NCBI GenBank assembly: GCA_008828725.1
Contig: MEHQ01004134.1
Span: forward strand, 1-64,000
Origin: Saccharina japonica
Taxonomy: Eukaryota > Sar > Phaeophyceae > Laminariales > Laminariaceae
Direction of reading: 5' to 3'
Length of the DNA: 64,000 bases
Position 1 is the first letter of the stretch. Each line of letters opens with the position of its first letter. The translations under genes and the position numbers were made by a program. Below are positions 11,080 through 23,037 of the stretch, piece after piece. The notes beneath the pieces were generated by a model. That model did not search any database and was not told the origin of the DNA. It saw only the letters and a list, made by a program, of their open reading frames with translations.

Positions 11080-12410
11080 AGGGTACTCGAGTATCGACTA
11101 TATATTCCCGAGTACTGAGAGTATCGCAGTACTGGCGGCCTACATACTGACATACTGCGAGTATGGGCAGTACTGATGAGGCCCAAATACTGTGATTACT
11201 GGGAGTATGCGCGGCACAGAACCCCGATTACAAGAAGTACCCGCAACCCGCAGTACAAATACCCGAAACATTTGCAGTATATACTCGTACTCGTACTCAG
11301 ACCATGCAGAGAACTGAACCCGGAAATACTGCGAGCACTCGCAGTATATACTTCCGAAATACTGCGAGTACTCTAAGTACCCCAGTTGCCCGCCCCGAAA
11401 ATAAGTTGCTCGTACTCCCACTTAGGGGACCATCCTGGACCATCTGTAAATGATTTCTGCAAAACGTATGGGGTCAAATATCGAACCGGTGCACAAATGA
11501 TCCAAGTACAACCCATACCCGAGAATGCTGCGTATATGGAGAATGTTTTGGTACTGTGAGTACTTGCAGTACTGTGAGTACTCGCAGTACCAACGGACAA
11601 AACATTGCGAGTACTGCCGCAGTACTTGAACCCGAAACACTGCGAGTAGACGAACTACCTGCGGTATTTTCTCTCGAAAATACCATACTTTACTCCCGGG
11701 TACTGGGAGCATCTGATGTGCAACATGTCACGTATGCTCCCAGCATACTTCGTACTCCGAGTATACTCGGAGTATCGAGTACATGTCGTACCCCGAGTAC
11801 AGAGAGTATTGCAGTACTGGCGGCCTAGATACTGCAAAATCTGAGAGTATCGCAGTACTGATGAGCCCCAAATACTGCGCGTAGTGGGAGCATGAGCAGC
11901 ACAGAACCCCGAGAACAAGCAGTACAAGCGATACGAACATCCGAAATACTCGCAGTACTCAGAGTATCCATCGTATAGAACCCGGGGTTACTGCTACGTG
12001 GTGCTCGCATAATACTCTCCCGAACTACTGCGAGTACTATATATAAGTACTCCAGCCCCCCCCCCCCGCCCGAGAGTAATTTGCTCCAACGCCCACTCTG
12101 GTGCAATCATCAGTGAATGTTTTCTGCATAGCATATGGGTTGGCATTATCGAAACGGTGCATAGAGGTCGAAGTATACTGCATACCCCGAGTATACGAGT
12201 GGTGCCAATGGACGAAATACTGCCAGTACTTGCAGTATCCGCAGCATTACGAAATACTTGAAGTACAAGGGGTATCCACAGGATCGAATCCCGAAATACT
12301 GCGAGTCCGGAAGAATCTGCAGTACTGAACCTCGAAATACTGCGACGCAGTACGTATTCGCAGGGCATAAACCTGAAATACGGGTACACGAAGTACCTAC
12401 AATATATTCA
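11080..12410. repeat. Degenerate array of GTACTGC/GAGTACT motifs
   Basis: Dozens of short matches to ATACTGCGAGTACT and its complement CGCAGTAT/AGTACTCG are scattered in both orientations. Larger blocks recur: the GCAGTACTGGCGGCCTA-to-GAACCCCGA stretch appears at about 11128-11225 and again at about 11812-11910, and the GGTGCA-AATG-T-TGCATA stretch recurs at 11490 and 12150. Several 70-130-codon ORFs on both strands are by-products of this composition. It could be a decayed satellite, the interior of a repeat-rich transposon or a protein-binding array; no evidence decides. Confidence 0.6.
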
Positions 12411-12562
12411 CTTTACTTCACTCCCATGTTCTGGGACCATCGATGCAAATTTTCTTGTCGTAACACAGATTGGCAGTAGTGGACATCTGCTGATAGTGAA
12501 TCTTCCTGGGGTAGCTATTTGCGCACTCTGATTGGCTAAGGGGTATACTGTAAGAGGCTCAA

Positions 12563-12705
12563 TCAACCTATAGAGTCTTCCCAAGCCACAGCATCCCGAG
12601 CCGGCCGAATCAACCTACCGTAGGGTCTTTCCAAGCACAGCGTCCCGAGCCGGCCGAGTCAACCTATTAATAGAGTCTTACCAAGCTTAGCACAGCATCC
12701 TATTA
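12563..12705 (+). repeat. Three-copy tandem repeat, unit about 50 bp
   Basis: Three imperfect units, each beginning TCAACCTA and containing GAGTCTT-CCAAGC-ACAGC, the first two ending CGAGCCGGCCGA. The last is degenerate. Confidence 0.65.
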
Positions 12706-13338
12706 ATAGCACTGATCACTGGCTAGGGTTCGGGTTCGGGTCGGGTGGTCGGCTTTAGGCACCGAGCACAAAACCTCCGTAAATATTCGCTATCAACAGG
12801 TGTCCACGCCTTCTTATTGGCGGAAACGCCTTAATATACATGCTGGAAACCCACTCAAATCGCACTAAGAGGCCGGGTACCGGGTGCTGCAAGACCTCCG
12901 AGAAACATGGGTGGATAAGAGATACGTATGTGTACGTAATGTGCGCTTGATGGTAGTACAGACGAGTCAACGGAAGGGACAGCTCGACAGAGGGAGGTGG
13001 GCAACGCACGTGTGTCCCCGTGTCCTCTGTGGCGAAAGACGCAGGGACGTTTTTTTCCTTGCGTTTCGGCCGACTATAATGGGATCGGAAAACAGAAAAC
13101 AAAAACAAGTTTTCCCTTCATCGTGCAGAAACCCACACAAGACACCTGGCTTATTGTTTTCTGTCCCAAAACCTGCCCGAGCGAGCAAAATGTTTACCCG
13201 GTTTTCGACACAGCACTAACCACCGCCCCCGAGTGCTAGCCTCACAGAGCACAAGTCACTACACTTTGACAGTGTATGCCCCACTGAGCAAGGAGTTGTC
13301 GATGGCAAATTTGAAGGCAGTAGGTGGGTTGTGTCCGA
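12706..13338. other. No gene recognised
   Basis: ORFs of 70-120 codons occur on both strands but overlap each other, lack splice context and resemble nothing I know. A short GGGTTCGGGTTCGGGT patch near 12730 is telomere-like only in appearance. Confidence 0.4.
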
Positions 13339-13474
13339 AGGTTTCGCTTGGGGCGTGGTAGCCTGATCAATTTCTGTATCAGCGTTTTTTTCTGTACACA
13401 GAAGAGGAGGAGGTCATTTCCGACCGGAAAAAAATGATACAGAAATGGGTTAGGCGCTCACATTCCAAGCGAGG
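13339..13474. mobile_element. Small foldback (possible MITE)
   Basis: The left arm contains CGCTTGGGGCGTG then TTTCTGTATCA. The right arm contains TGATACAGAAA then CACATTCCAAGCG, forming inverted repeats of about 35 bp with mismatches around a GAGGAGGAGG-containing loop. No target duplication seen. Confidence 0.4.
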
Positions 13475-13782
13475 CCTGCGGCCCTCAAACTTGGCAGCGA
13501 GGAACTTCGAGGCAAAGGACTATAAAACACCATTGAACGTTATAACGTGACCCGTGCTCTGTGAGGCGTGGACTCGTGGCGTCGGTTGGTGCTCTGTGCG
13601 AAAAACACGTTTTTGTTTCTGTAGGCGACGTACAAAAATGACACATCACTGCCGGTGGCACAGCTCGCGGGCATCTATCTGCACGAGGGAGGGAAAAGCT
13701 GTTTGTTGCAGCTCAAGAACTATCGGATTAGTTAGTTCTACTACAGGCGAGGCACGCTCGTCGTCGTGCTACGAAAAGCCTG

Positions 13783-15059
13783 CGACGAACCTGGATGGTG
13801 CGCAAGAACAGAAGTGTCGCACAAGAGCAAGGCGTGGGCTCTACTCCGCACGGCGTACATCACGTCCTGCTGCGTGCATACGTACGCGTATGTATGTCAG
13901 TGTAGCTGCAAGCAGAGTGGTAGTTCGTTAGCCGTCGAGGTGTTGGTCTATCGCGTTGGTTCAAACCCACACCGCCATGTATGTCCAACAATCTTCTCGC
14001 ATGGTATGAATATGTCACACTGTATGCTGTACCTGGTATATACGTACGTACTCTTGTTGTCTGGTCTTCAGCTCACTGAATCGAGGAACGTTTTTTTGGC
14101 GGAAGCAACACGCAAGGTGGTCAATTCAAACCTCGCCGTGTGCGTGCGGTTGTCGCCTGTTGCGCCGGGCATGCCACATACTACCTTTGATGTACGTAGC
14201 GCGCGGCATGCATTCCCTCATGTCGTTGCTGGCGGGGTGGGCACAAATAACCAGCATCATGCTTTGAATCGCCCTAGGCACGATGACCACGATCGCCGAT
14301 TGCTTGTAAAGTTTGTTCTCACTGCGACCAAACAGGATTTTATAAACTTTTTGTAACTTTTGCTTGCCGACTGTACATTATTATATCATACCAGGTACAG
14401 ACTATGAAGAAAGTTTTTTCGTTTTGTCGACTCGCGAGGCAAGTCCATCCATCTCCAGTGTCATTATTTGTTTCTGCGTATGCGCGTATGATATCATACG
14501 CGGGGGGACAATCCATCCCTGCGTCCATCCAACCCTTGGATTGCTTCGATGGCTGCTGCTGCTGCTGCTGCGCTACGTACGATTTTCGATTTTCGCCCCA
14601 GCTTGTTACTGATTTTGTGCTGTTTTCACGCTGCTCTCCCTCTCGCTCATTCACTGATGCTTGTTGTATGTCGTACTCTTCTTACTACGTATTAAATGTA
14701 TAGTCGATCGCTGCCGGCCGGTGCTGCTGCATTTGCCGAACGTGTACGTAGTGCGCTGGCTGTTGTATTGCCGGCCTGGCCAGCCCTTCTTTCCAACTAT
14801 TAATGTTGCGTAGGCATACTGACGAGGACAAAACACGAACGATCCTTTTTGTATACTTGCGGTATCGTTTACTACAGCAGTACTCTCGCACTGCTGCTGT
14901 ATGCAGTATAGTGGTGTAGCCTTCCTTTCGCAGAGGCAATTGCTGTGCTGCTGCTGCTGCTGCTGCTGCTGCTGCGTTCCACGATCATATCCATCGACGG
15001 GATGTTGATGTTTCCGTTCCTTCTTGTTACCCTCTCCCTCCTCCGGCGTTCGATGACGG

Positions 15060-15091
<32 letters not shown>

Positions 15092-17134
15092 GCTGTGGAT
15101 TTTTTTTAACACAGGCGAACCGCTGCGGAAGTTTGCGACGCTCTTGAAAGATTTGCTCCCTTGGTGGGCATCGTTCTGCAGACCACGCCGTCGCTGATGG
15201 CTTCGTTTTTCGCCGACACGCGCGCCGAAGGCGAACGACTGGGGTTACTGCACATGCTCCCGTCGCTAGCAGTGAGAAACTTTTGGCTACGAGTACAGTA
15301 GTGGTCCCTCTATAGTGCCTGTTGTGTAGTGCCGGTTGCCCGCTATACGCATATGTACGTAGCGCCTGTGGAATCGCTTGGCATATTGATGGGATTTACC
15401 AGTGTGGTACATACATACAGCAAGCAGTACGTAGTTGTAGTGTGCGGAGTAGTGCCGGTTGTCCCTATTGTCGCCCCGGTGGTCTAACTGGTAGCCACGA
15501 AGCCTGTAGGGCCGGATGTCAAGGGTTCGATTCTCCCCATGGAGGTTTTTATTCTCAAAAATGAAACCGACTGTCCAGAGCGCATATTAAATAAAATTAT
15601 TATAAATACGTCAGCTGTGAGTTCAACCGATTATAGCGTGGGTAAGCAAAAATTCGACGAAAGTTGACGAGGGAAGACAGGCAGTGCTGAAATCTTCTCG
15701 CGATAAAAACCAAGGCAAGAACCGTAGTGGGGGAGGAGGGAGAGGAGCCTACTTTGTGACCCCGGATCTGAGTTACGACTAGGGAGGGAGAAAGACGGAA
15801 GTGCGAAGATAATGAATGGGATGGAAAAAATAAAAAATAAAATGTGCCGGTATTATTGGCCGGCGCATACCGGCACTAGACTGCTGTATCAGTTATATAG
15901 AGTGACCACAGCAGTATACTGCTGTACTACGCAATGCTACGTACAGGAGTGCAGTACTACTGCTATGGCATATACTGCTGAAAATACTCAATGTCGTTAG
16001 GACGCGGTATCACGGGGGACAGTAGGTAAACATGACGAATATTAATTACCAGAGTAAAGCAAACAGGCAACACTCCGAGCGGCTTTTGTGGTGTTCCACG
16101 CTGTAGTAGGGTCCCTATTTACTTGCCTCTCCCCCGCTTATAGTAGGTGCCCTATTACTATTCGCCTCCCCTAGTAGGGCATCACCCTGCCACATAATAC
16201 GGACACCGCAGCTGATTGGCCGTGTTTAGTTGCTGTCGTGCACTATTAAAGTGAACTGATACTGTGATGACCCGTATATATTACGAGACAGTCGTAATTA
16301 AGAAAATGAGCAAAAGGAATGACAACTGAGATTTACAGGAAAACAAGAAATTCGGGAATCCTTATACTGAAGTTCGTGTACGTATGCATGTAGAAACCAC
16401 CCATCTCAAGTAAGAAATTCAGCTTGGACCAGATTTCCTGTTTTTTATCGTGTACTGCTGTACCGCCGTATCGCTTTAAATTAAAAGCCAGCAGCAACGA
16501 CGAGATGCCATGCCCCCCCCTCCCCCCCGCTTGCAAAAAGCCACCCCTCCATTCACGGCGGAAACCCTTTACTCACGAAATCGTACAACCCCCCCGTTCA
16601 AATCCATTCTCTATTCCTGAACACCTTTGCCGCACCACGAATGATTTGTCTTAGGAATGGAAATCGGGGAGTTTGGTGTGGCCCGCGTGTGGTTCCAGTG
16701 CTATGAGAAGCAATATATAATTGAAGTACGTAGTCTTTCTTTTCACAACGTACCGCGTTTAGGTCACTCGGGCGACTGTCTCTGTACTTCGCTCAAACGC
16801 TGACTTGAAGAACAGTTTGTTGGTGCAACGTAACAAACAAAGCGATGGTGTGGGTGCATATCGCGAAACTTAAATTAATAAAACCTATTGACCTCAAACA
16901 AAACAAAATCGGATAGTTACTTGGCCGAGTGACTCTGCGCGGTTGCTAAGCAAGGACCTCACGTGACCCCCTCCCTTCCGTAACAGCAGTCTATGCCGGA
17001 CAAAACTGGCTGTCACGAGGGCGTATGCCTACAAGAGATCGGTCAAGGAAAGTGGACGCTAAAGTGCATCGCAGAGCAAAAAGTAGTCACACATCATGTT
17101 CGGAGATCGTTAGGTTGGGCGTTTGTTTAGGTAA
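13783..17134 (-). repeat. Left arm of a large palindrome
   Basis: Reverse-complementary to 17299-21061 over its whole length with few mismatches. Homology begins at GACGAACCTGG (13783 against about 21061). It contains the SINE on the plus strand, CTG/CAG microsatellites near 14553, 14950 and 15062, and the segments shared with direct repeats A and B in inverted order. ORFs with mirror twins in the other arm reflect the palindrome, not gene conservation. No coding function assigned. Confidence 0.8.
15472..15842 (+). mobile_element. tRNA-derived SINE, full length (371 bp)
   Basis: The head is tRNA-like: a box A-like TGGTCTAACTGG at 15480-15491 and a box B-like GGTTCGATTC at 15524-15533, 44 bp apart. 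The 3' end is A-rich (GGATGGAAAAAATAAAAAAT). Ends are set by comparison with empty sites at about 7226-7250 and 10137-10160: filled flanks read CCTATTGT and TGTGCCGG, while the empty site has one TGT, so the target duplication is about 3 bp. The T-arm pairs poorly, so this is a retroposon and not a working tRNA gene. Such elements are copied by a partner LINE; none is seen here. Other copies: 18648-19018, degraded 5589-5926, 5'-truncated 46189-46325. Confidence 0.8.
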
Positions 17135-17298
17135 TTAGCCAAAAATAGGTATACCTACGCACTTTGAGCCATTTATAGGTACACTGCGTAATGACACCGG
17201 AAACGGCTTCCTGGCCCGCCTGATATTGGGCCTGCGCTCCATTATATCATACCTACAAATGGCTCAAAGTGCGTAGGGTATACCTATTTTTTGGCTAA
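17135..17298. mobile_element. 164-bp TIR element forming the loop of the large palindrome
   Basis: Both ends are inverted repeats of about 45 bp, starting TTAGCCAAAAATAGGTATAC and ending with its complement GGCTAA. The middle carries GGAAACGGCTTCCTGGCCCG. It sits exactly between the two palindrome arms and shares ends and centre with the larger element at 8096-8964. Non-coding; a MITE-type element is likely. Confidence 0.65.
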
Positions 17299-18647
17299 TT
17301 TTACCTAAACCCAAATACGCCCATCTAACGATCTCCAACATGATGTGTGACTACTTTTTGCTCTGCGATGCACTTTAGCGTCCACTTTCCTTGACCGATC
17401 TCTTGTAGGCATACGCCCTCGTGACAGCCAGTTTTGTCCGGCATAGACTGCTGTTACGGAAGGGAGGGGGTCACGTGAGGTCCTTGCTTAGCAACCGCGC
17501 AGAGTCACTCGGCCAAGTAACTATCCGATTTCGTTTTGTTTGAGGTCAATAGGTTTTATTAATTTAAGTTTCGCGATATGCACCCACACCATCGCTTTGT
17601 TTGTTACGTTGCACCAACAAACTGTTCTTCAAGTCAGCGTTTGAGCGAAGTACAGAGACAGTCGCCCGAGTGACCTAAACGCGGTACGTTGTGAAAAGAA
17701 AGACTACTTCAATTATATATTGCTTCTCATAGCACTGGAACCACGACTGCGTGGGCATCCGAAAGCTCCGTCCGATGTGGTCCATTGCCTAGAACGAAAA
17801 TCTATTGCGGTGAGTGGTGCGGCAAGAATGGTGGTTCCAGGAGATAGAGATGTGGATTGAGGAGAGGGGGGGGGGGGTTGTACGATTTTTCGTGAGGTGA
17901 AAGGGATTTCGGCGCGGTGGGAGGGAGGGGCGGGTGGCTTGAGGGGAAGGGCAGTTGGGCATGCGTCGTCGGGCTGCTGCGTTTTAACTGGTTAAAGCGG
18001 AGTAGGGGCGGTACAGCGGAGTAGCGACGGGATAGAGAAACAGGAAATCTGGTCCAAGCTGAATTTCTTACTTGAGATGGGTGGTTTCTACATGCATACG
18101 TACACGAACTTCAGTATACGGATTCTCGAATTTCTTGTTTTCCTGTAAATCTCAGTTGCCATTCCTTTTGCTCATTTTCTTATTAGGTGTTCTGTAATAT
18201 ATACCAGGTATACAGCAGTTACTAATAGTGCAGCAGCAACTACACGGCAATATTTACTTCGTATGTATGTGAGGCAGGGTGTGTCCTACTACGGGGGGGC
18301 ATAGTAAATAGGGGACCCTACACTATGACGGGGGGCATAGATAAATAGGGGACCTAACTACACGGCTAACACACAAAAACCTCGATGTTTTGCCGTTTTT
18401 GTTTACCTTGTATTAATAATTCGGTTCCTATGTTTACTATGGATCCCCCGCCATGATTACCGTCCTACGACCATTTTTTTGGATATTTTTTTTTTTTTTC
18501 TTCCATCAGCGCTACTCTAAGTTGCAGCAGTAGTACTGCACTCCTGTACGTAGCATTGCGTAGTACAGCAGTATACTGCTGTGGTCACTCTATATAACTG
18601 ATACAGCAGTCTAGTGCCGGTATGCGCCGGCCAATAATACCGGCACA

Positions 18648-19018
18648 TTTTATTTTTTATTTTTTCCATCCCATTCATTATCTTCGCACTTCCGTCTTTC
18701 TCCCTCCCTAGTCGTAACTCAGATCCGGGGTCACAAAGTAGGCTCCTCTCCCTCCTCCCCCACTACGGTTCTTGCCTTGGTTTTTATCGCGAGAAGATTT
18801 CAGCACTGCCTGTCTTCCCTCGTCAACTTTCGTCGAATTTTTGCTTACCCACGCTATAATCGGTTGAACTCACAGCTGACGTATTTATAATAATTTTATT
18901 TAATATGCGCTCTGGACAGTCGGTGTCATTTTTGAGAATAAAAACCTCCATGGGGAGAATCGAACCCTCGACATCCGGCCCTACAGGCTTCGTGGCTACC
19001 AGTTAGACCACCGGGGCG
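18648..19018 (-). mobile_element. tRNA-derived SINE, second full-length copy
   Basis: Exactly 371 bp, the mirror twin of 15472-15842 at the matching place in the opposite palindrome arm, with the same ACA/TGT border. It was therefore present before, or copied by, the inverted duplication and is not an independent insertion. Confidence 0.8.
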
Positions 19019-19089
19019 ACAATAGGGACAACCGGCACTACTCCGCACACTACAACTACGTACTGCTTGCTGTATATGTATGCACCACA

Positions 19090-19454
19090 AGTGATATAGA
19101 TGTACTCGATTACTTTACCAAATATCATACTTGTCTCTTCTATTCGGGTTATATAGTATCAGTGCGCAGAATGATCATGGGATACCCTTGTTACATTGTC
19201 CTGCTGACCCGGGTAGTATCCAGGGGAGTCACTGAACTATATCCTTAACGAGGAATACACACATAACACGCGCGAACGGCTTATTATAAAATCGAGTAGT
19301 AACTACTAGGTTCCTATTAATAGTACATCACGAAGCCTACACCAATACCACAAATAACACATAGAACAAAAATTCTACGCAGCTCGCAAAGTTGAGTATC
19401 TACTATTCAATCGGTTGAACTCACAGCTGACGTATTTATAATAATTTTATTTAA
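19090..19454 (+). repeat. Arm-specific insertion in the palindrome
   Basis: The left arm passes directly from the complement of GGTAAATCC to GTGGTACATAC, whereas the right arm has 365 extra bases between ACCAC and GGTAAATCC. The last 45 bases (from AATCGGTTGAACTCACAGC to TTTATTTAAT) duplicate an internal piece of the adjacent SINE (18861-18904). That suggests a rearrangement primed within the SINE. The remaining 320 bp match nothing else here. Confidence 0.6.
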
Positions 19455-21061
19455 TGGTAAATCCGATCAATGTGCCAAGCGATTCCACAGGTGCTACGTA
19501 CATATGCGTATAGCGGGCAACCGGCACTACATAACAGGCACCATAGAGGGACCACTACTGTACTAGCCAAAAGTTTCTCACTGCTAGCGACGGGAGCATG
19601 TGCAGTAACCCCAGTCGTTCGCCTTCGGCGCGCGTGTCGGCGAAAAACGAAGCCATCAGCGACGGCGCGGTCTGCAGAACGATGCCGACCAACGGAGCAA
19701 ATCTCTCCAGAGCGTCGCAAACTTCCGAGGCGGTTCGCCTGCGTTAAAAAAAATCCACAGCAAGCAGCAGCAGCAGCGCCGTCATCGAACGCCGGAGGAG
19801 GGAGAGGGTAACAAGAAGGGACGGAAACGTCAACATCCTGTCGATGGATATGATCGTGGAACGCATCAGCAGCAGCAGCAGCAGCACAGCAATTGCCTCT
19901 GCGAAAGGAAGGGTACACCACTATACTGCATACAGCAGCAGTGCGCGAGTACTGCTGTTGTCGCAGTAAACGATACCGCAAGTATACAAAAAGGATCGTT
20001 CGTGTTGTCCTCGTCAGTATGCCTACGAAACATTAATAGTTGGAAAAGAAGGGCTGGCCAGGACGGTTATGATATGAATACAACAGCCAGCGCACTACGT
20101 ACACGTTCGGCGAAAGCAGCAGCACCGGCCGGCAGCGATCGACTATACATTTCATACGTAGTAAGAAGAGTACGACATACAACAAGCATCAGTGAATGAG
20201 CGAGAGGGAGAGCGGCGTGAAAACAGCACAAAATCAGTAACAAGCTGGGGCGAAAATCGAAAATCGTACGTAGCGCAGCAGCAGCAGCAGCAGCCATCGA
20301 AGCAATCCAAGGGTTGGATGGACGCAGGGATGGATTGTCCCCCCGCGTATGATATCATACGCGCATACGCAGAAACAAATAATGACACTGGAGATGGATG
20401 GACTTGCCTCGCGAGTCGACAAAACGAAAAAACTTTCTTCCTAGTCTGTACCTGGTATGATATAATAATGTACAGTCGGCAAGCAAAAGTTACAAAAAGT
20501 TTATAAAATCCTGTTGGGTGGCAGCGAGAACAAATTTTACAAGCAATCGGCGATCGTGGTCATCGTGCCTAGGGCGATTCAAAGCATGATGCTGGTTATT
20601 TGTGCCCACCCCGCCAGCAACGACATGAGGGAATGCATGCCGCGCGCTACGTACATCAAAGGTAGTATGTGGCATGCCCGGCGCAACAGGCGACAACCGC
20701 ACGCACACGGCGAGGTTTGAATTGACCACCTTGCGTGTTGCTTCCGCCAAAAAAACGTTCCTCGATTCAGTGAGCTGAAGACCAGACAACAAGAGTACGT
20801 ACGTATATACCAGGTACAGCATACAGTGTGACATATTCATACCATGCGAGAAGATTGTTGGACATGGCGGTGTGGGTTTGAACCAACACGATAGACCAAC
20901 ACCTCGACGGCTAACGAACTACCACTCTGCTTGCAGCTACACTGACATACATACGCGTACGTATGCACGCAGCAGGACGTGATGTACGCCGTGCGGAGTA
21001 GAGCCCACGCCTTGCTCTTGTGCGACACTTCTGTTCTTGCGCACCATCCAGGTTCGTCTCG

Positions 21062-22007
21062 AAAACGATCATACTGATCACATGGCATGGAAAGATGAAA
21101 AAAACAGTCGTCAACGCACACTCGTACACGGCCGGCCGTACGCGCGATGGCAGGGAGAGAGCACGAACACCGAGCGCCCGATCGCCATCGATGCGCGGGA
21201 TGCGCAGTCGGGTCGCAACAACCCGCGCCATACCCACGCATACATGTATGTGTCATGCACTGGTGGCACGGGGGTGGTGATGCTGCTGCTACAACTGCAG
21301 CAAGCAGTATTCATATTTCTCACCCGCCGCTTGTGTCTTGCTCGGAGCAGTCGACGCTGACAATCACCGTCATGAACAGCGCCGTGGTGATCGCCAATAG
21401 CAGCCCGCAAAGGGCTGCCGGAACACCCGGCGGCACGCGGTTATGGCCGCGCCAGAACCTCATGATCGATGCGTGTGCTGCCACGAGGTGGTGGCCGTGT
21501 TGCTGGTGGTTGTACCCACCAGCAGGAGAAGGAACAAATGAATGTGGGGATGGTGCATGTTGCCAGAACGGAAGCAGAAGGAAGCGGAGGGATTATTTTG
21601 CAAGAAGGAAACGGGATCAATACCAATACTGGAACCACTCGCGGGCCGCACAATTCTTTTTTTTTCTCTCGATGATAGTGTACAAAAAAAGGGCTGTTGA
21701 TTATAAGCAAGTACCTGTTGATTAATCATATTTGGGCATAATCGCATAATCGCGATTATTGATTATTTGTACAAAGCAAAATGAAAGGCGTTTTCATGAG
21801 GGGCATTTTGCGCCGTTACTCCGCACACCAACACAGCTCCGCACACCAGTACACAGAAGGGCGCGGCAGACTCATAGTACCAATACAGCACACTGCACGC
21901 GGTATTGGGTACCAGGTATATGCTTTGTTCGGGAAAAAGCGTTACGAAAATAATCACAAAGATAATCACCAAATACAGGTTGATTGTTGATTAATCTTGG
22001 TTTTTTG
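21062..22007. other. No gene recognised
   Basis: GC-rich sequence with overlapping ORFs on both strands and no splice-bounded or family-like reading. 21725-21995 contains TAATCNNGATTATTGATTAT-like AT-rich patches just left of the hAT-like element. Confidence 0.4.
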
Positions 22008-22693
22008 CAGGGCATTCCTCGGGACGCTGTTTCGACTCCGGGACTAAATCCCGCGGGATTCAGGTACCACGGGATTTTACGAATTTGTTTGTGCAGGATC
22101 CGGCCACCGCGGGACTCCCCGGGACGGGATATAGCCACCACGGGATTAAACGGGATTTGTTTAACGGGATCTAGGCACCACGGGATTCGAGGAATTTGTT
22201 TGTGCGGGATCCGGCCACCACGGGACTACCCGGGACGGGATTCAGCCACGACGGGATTAAACGGGATTTTTTTGCGCGGGATACGGCCACCGCGGGACTC
22301 CACGGGACGGATTCAGCCACGACGGGATTGAACGGGATTTTTTGTGCGGGGTCCGGCTACCACGATATTACGCTGGAATCGTTTGTACTGGACGCGGGTA
22401 TTTCACGCTACTGCTGCTGTGTTCGGCGACTCTTCTCGTCAGGGTCGTGTGTGTGTGTGTCGTCGCGCTCCGTTCTGGCGCCTCTCTCCATCGTCCATCT
22501 CTCTCGCAACAAAACCAAAAATGGTTTCCTCATTGTTTTCGGGGTGTTCTACTGGGGGGGGCACGCCACCGGGAATTTCAACATATTGGATAATCTATTT
22601 TACACCAAGTTTACAGTACGAGCACATTTTTTGTTTTGCAAAAAATAGCTACAGGCTGGTTCAGGCATATCACCCAAAATCCATTCAGTGGCG

Positions 22694-22972
22694 AATGTCC
22701 ACGCCGTTTTTTGGAGATAGACCCTGAAATTTGGTACACGTGTTTTATGCGCCCTACCCGAGACTTTAACGGATGGGTTTTTTTTTTTTTTTTCCCCCGC
22801 CAGATATTGCTTGTTTTGTATTTTTTTTGAGAAATTTGGGTCTTAAGAGATCCGAAATTTCCGGCGAAAAAAAAAAAAAAAAAAAAACCCCATTCGTAAA
22901 AAGCTCGGGTAGGGCGCATAAAACACGTGTGCCAAATTTCAGGGTCCATCTTCAAAAAACGGCGTGGACATT
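22694..22972. repeat. Inverted repeat around AATGTCCACGCCG
   Basis: Arms of about 75 bp (AATGTCCACGCCGTT through CGCCCTACCCGAG and complement) flank an A/T homopolymer-rich loop. The same structure occurs at 32802-33032, followed by the same flank TTGGACTTTTGTGCGGTAAA. It therefore belongs to the larger element or is an old insertion in its ancestor. Confidence 0.65.
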
Positions 22973-23037
22973 TGGACTTTTGTGCGGTAAAAGTACAAAA
23001 ATAGGCGTTGCCTCGTAATTACTTAGTTTCAGTATAT

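Larger units (their letters stand above)
17299..21061 (+). repeat. Right arm of a large palindrome
   Basis: Reverse complement of 13783-17134. It differs by a 365-bp insertion (19090-19454), shorter CAG runs (four units near 19764 against about nine in the left arm) and few substitutions. In the same orientation it matches 8965-10858. It contains a short GGACCATAG-family MITE near 18290-18450 and the SINE on the minus strand. Confidence 0.8.

Noticed and set aside
12725-12752. Telomere-like GGGTTCGGGTTCGGG
   Set aside because: Only two or three imperfect units, interior position.
13554-14356. Two overlapping plus-strand ORFs (125 and 196 codons) with twins on the other strand at 20.5-21.3 kb
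   Set aside because: The twins are due to the palindrome; there is no domain or compositional coding signal.
15472-15545. Possible tRNA gene (box A and box B present)
   Set aside because: T-arm stem has two mismatches, no convincing cloverleaf, and the sequence is the head of a 371-bp repeated element with empty sites.
22773-23018. ORFs rich in F and K around 22.8 kb
   Set aside because: They come from T and A homopolymers in the loop of an inverted repeat.
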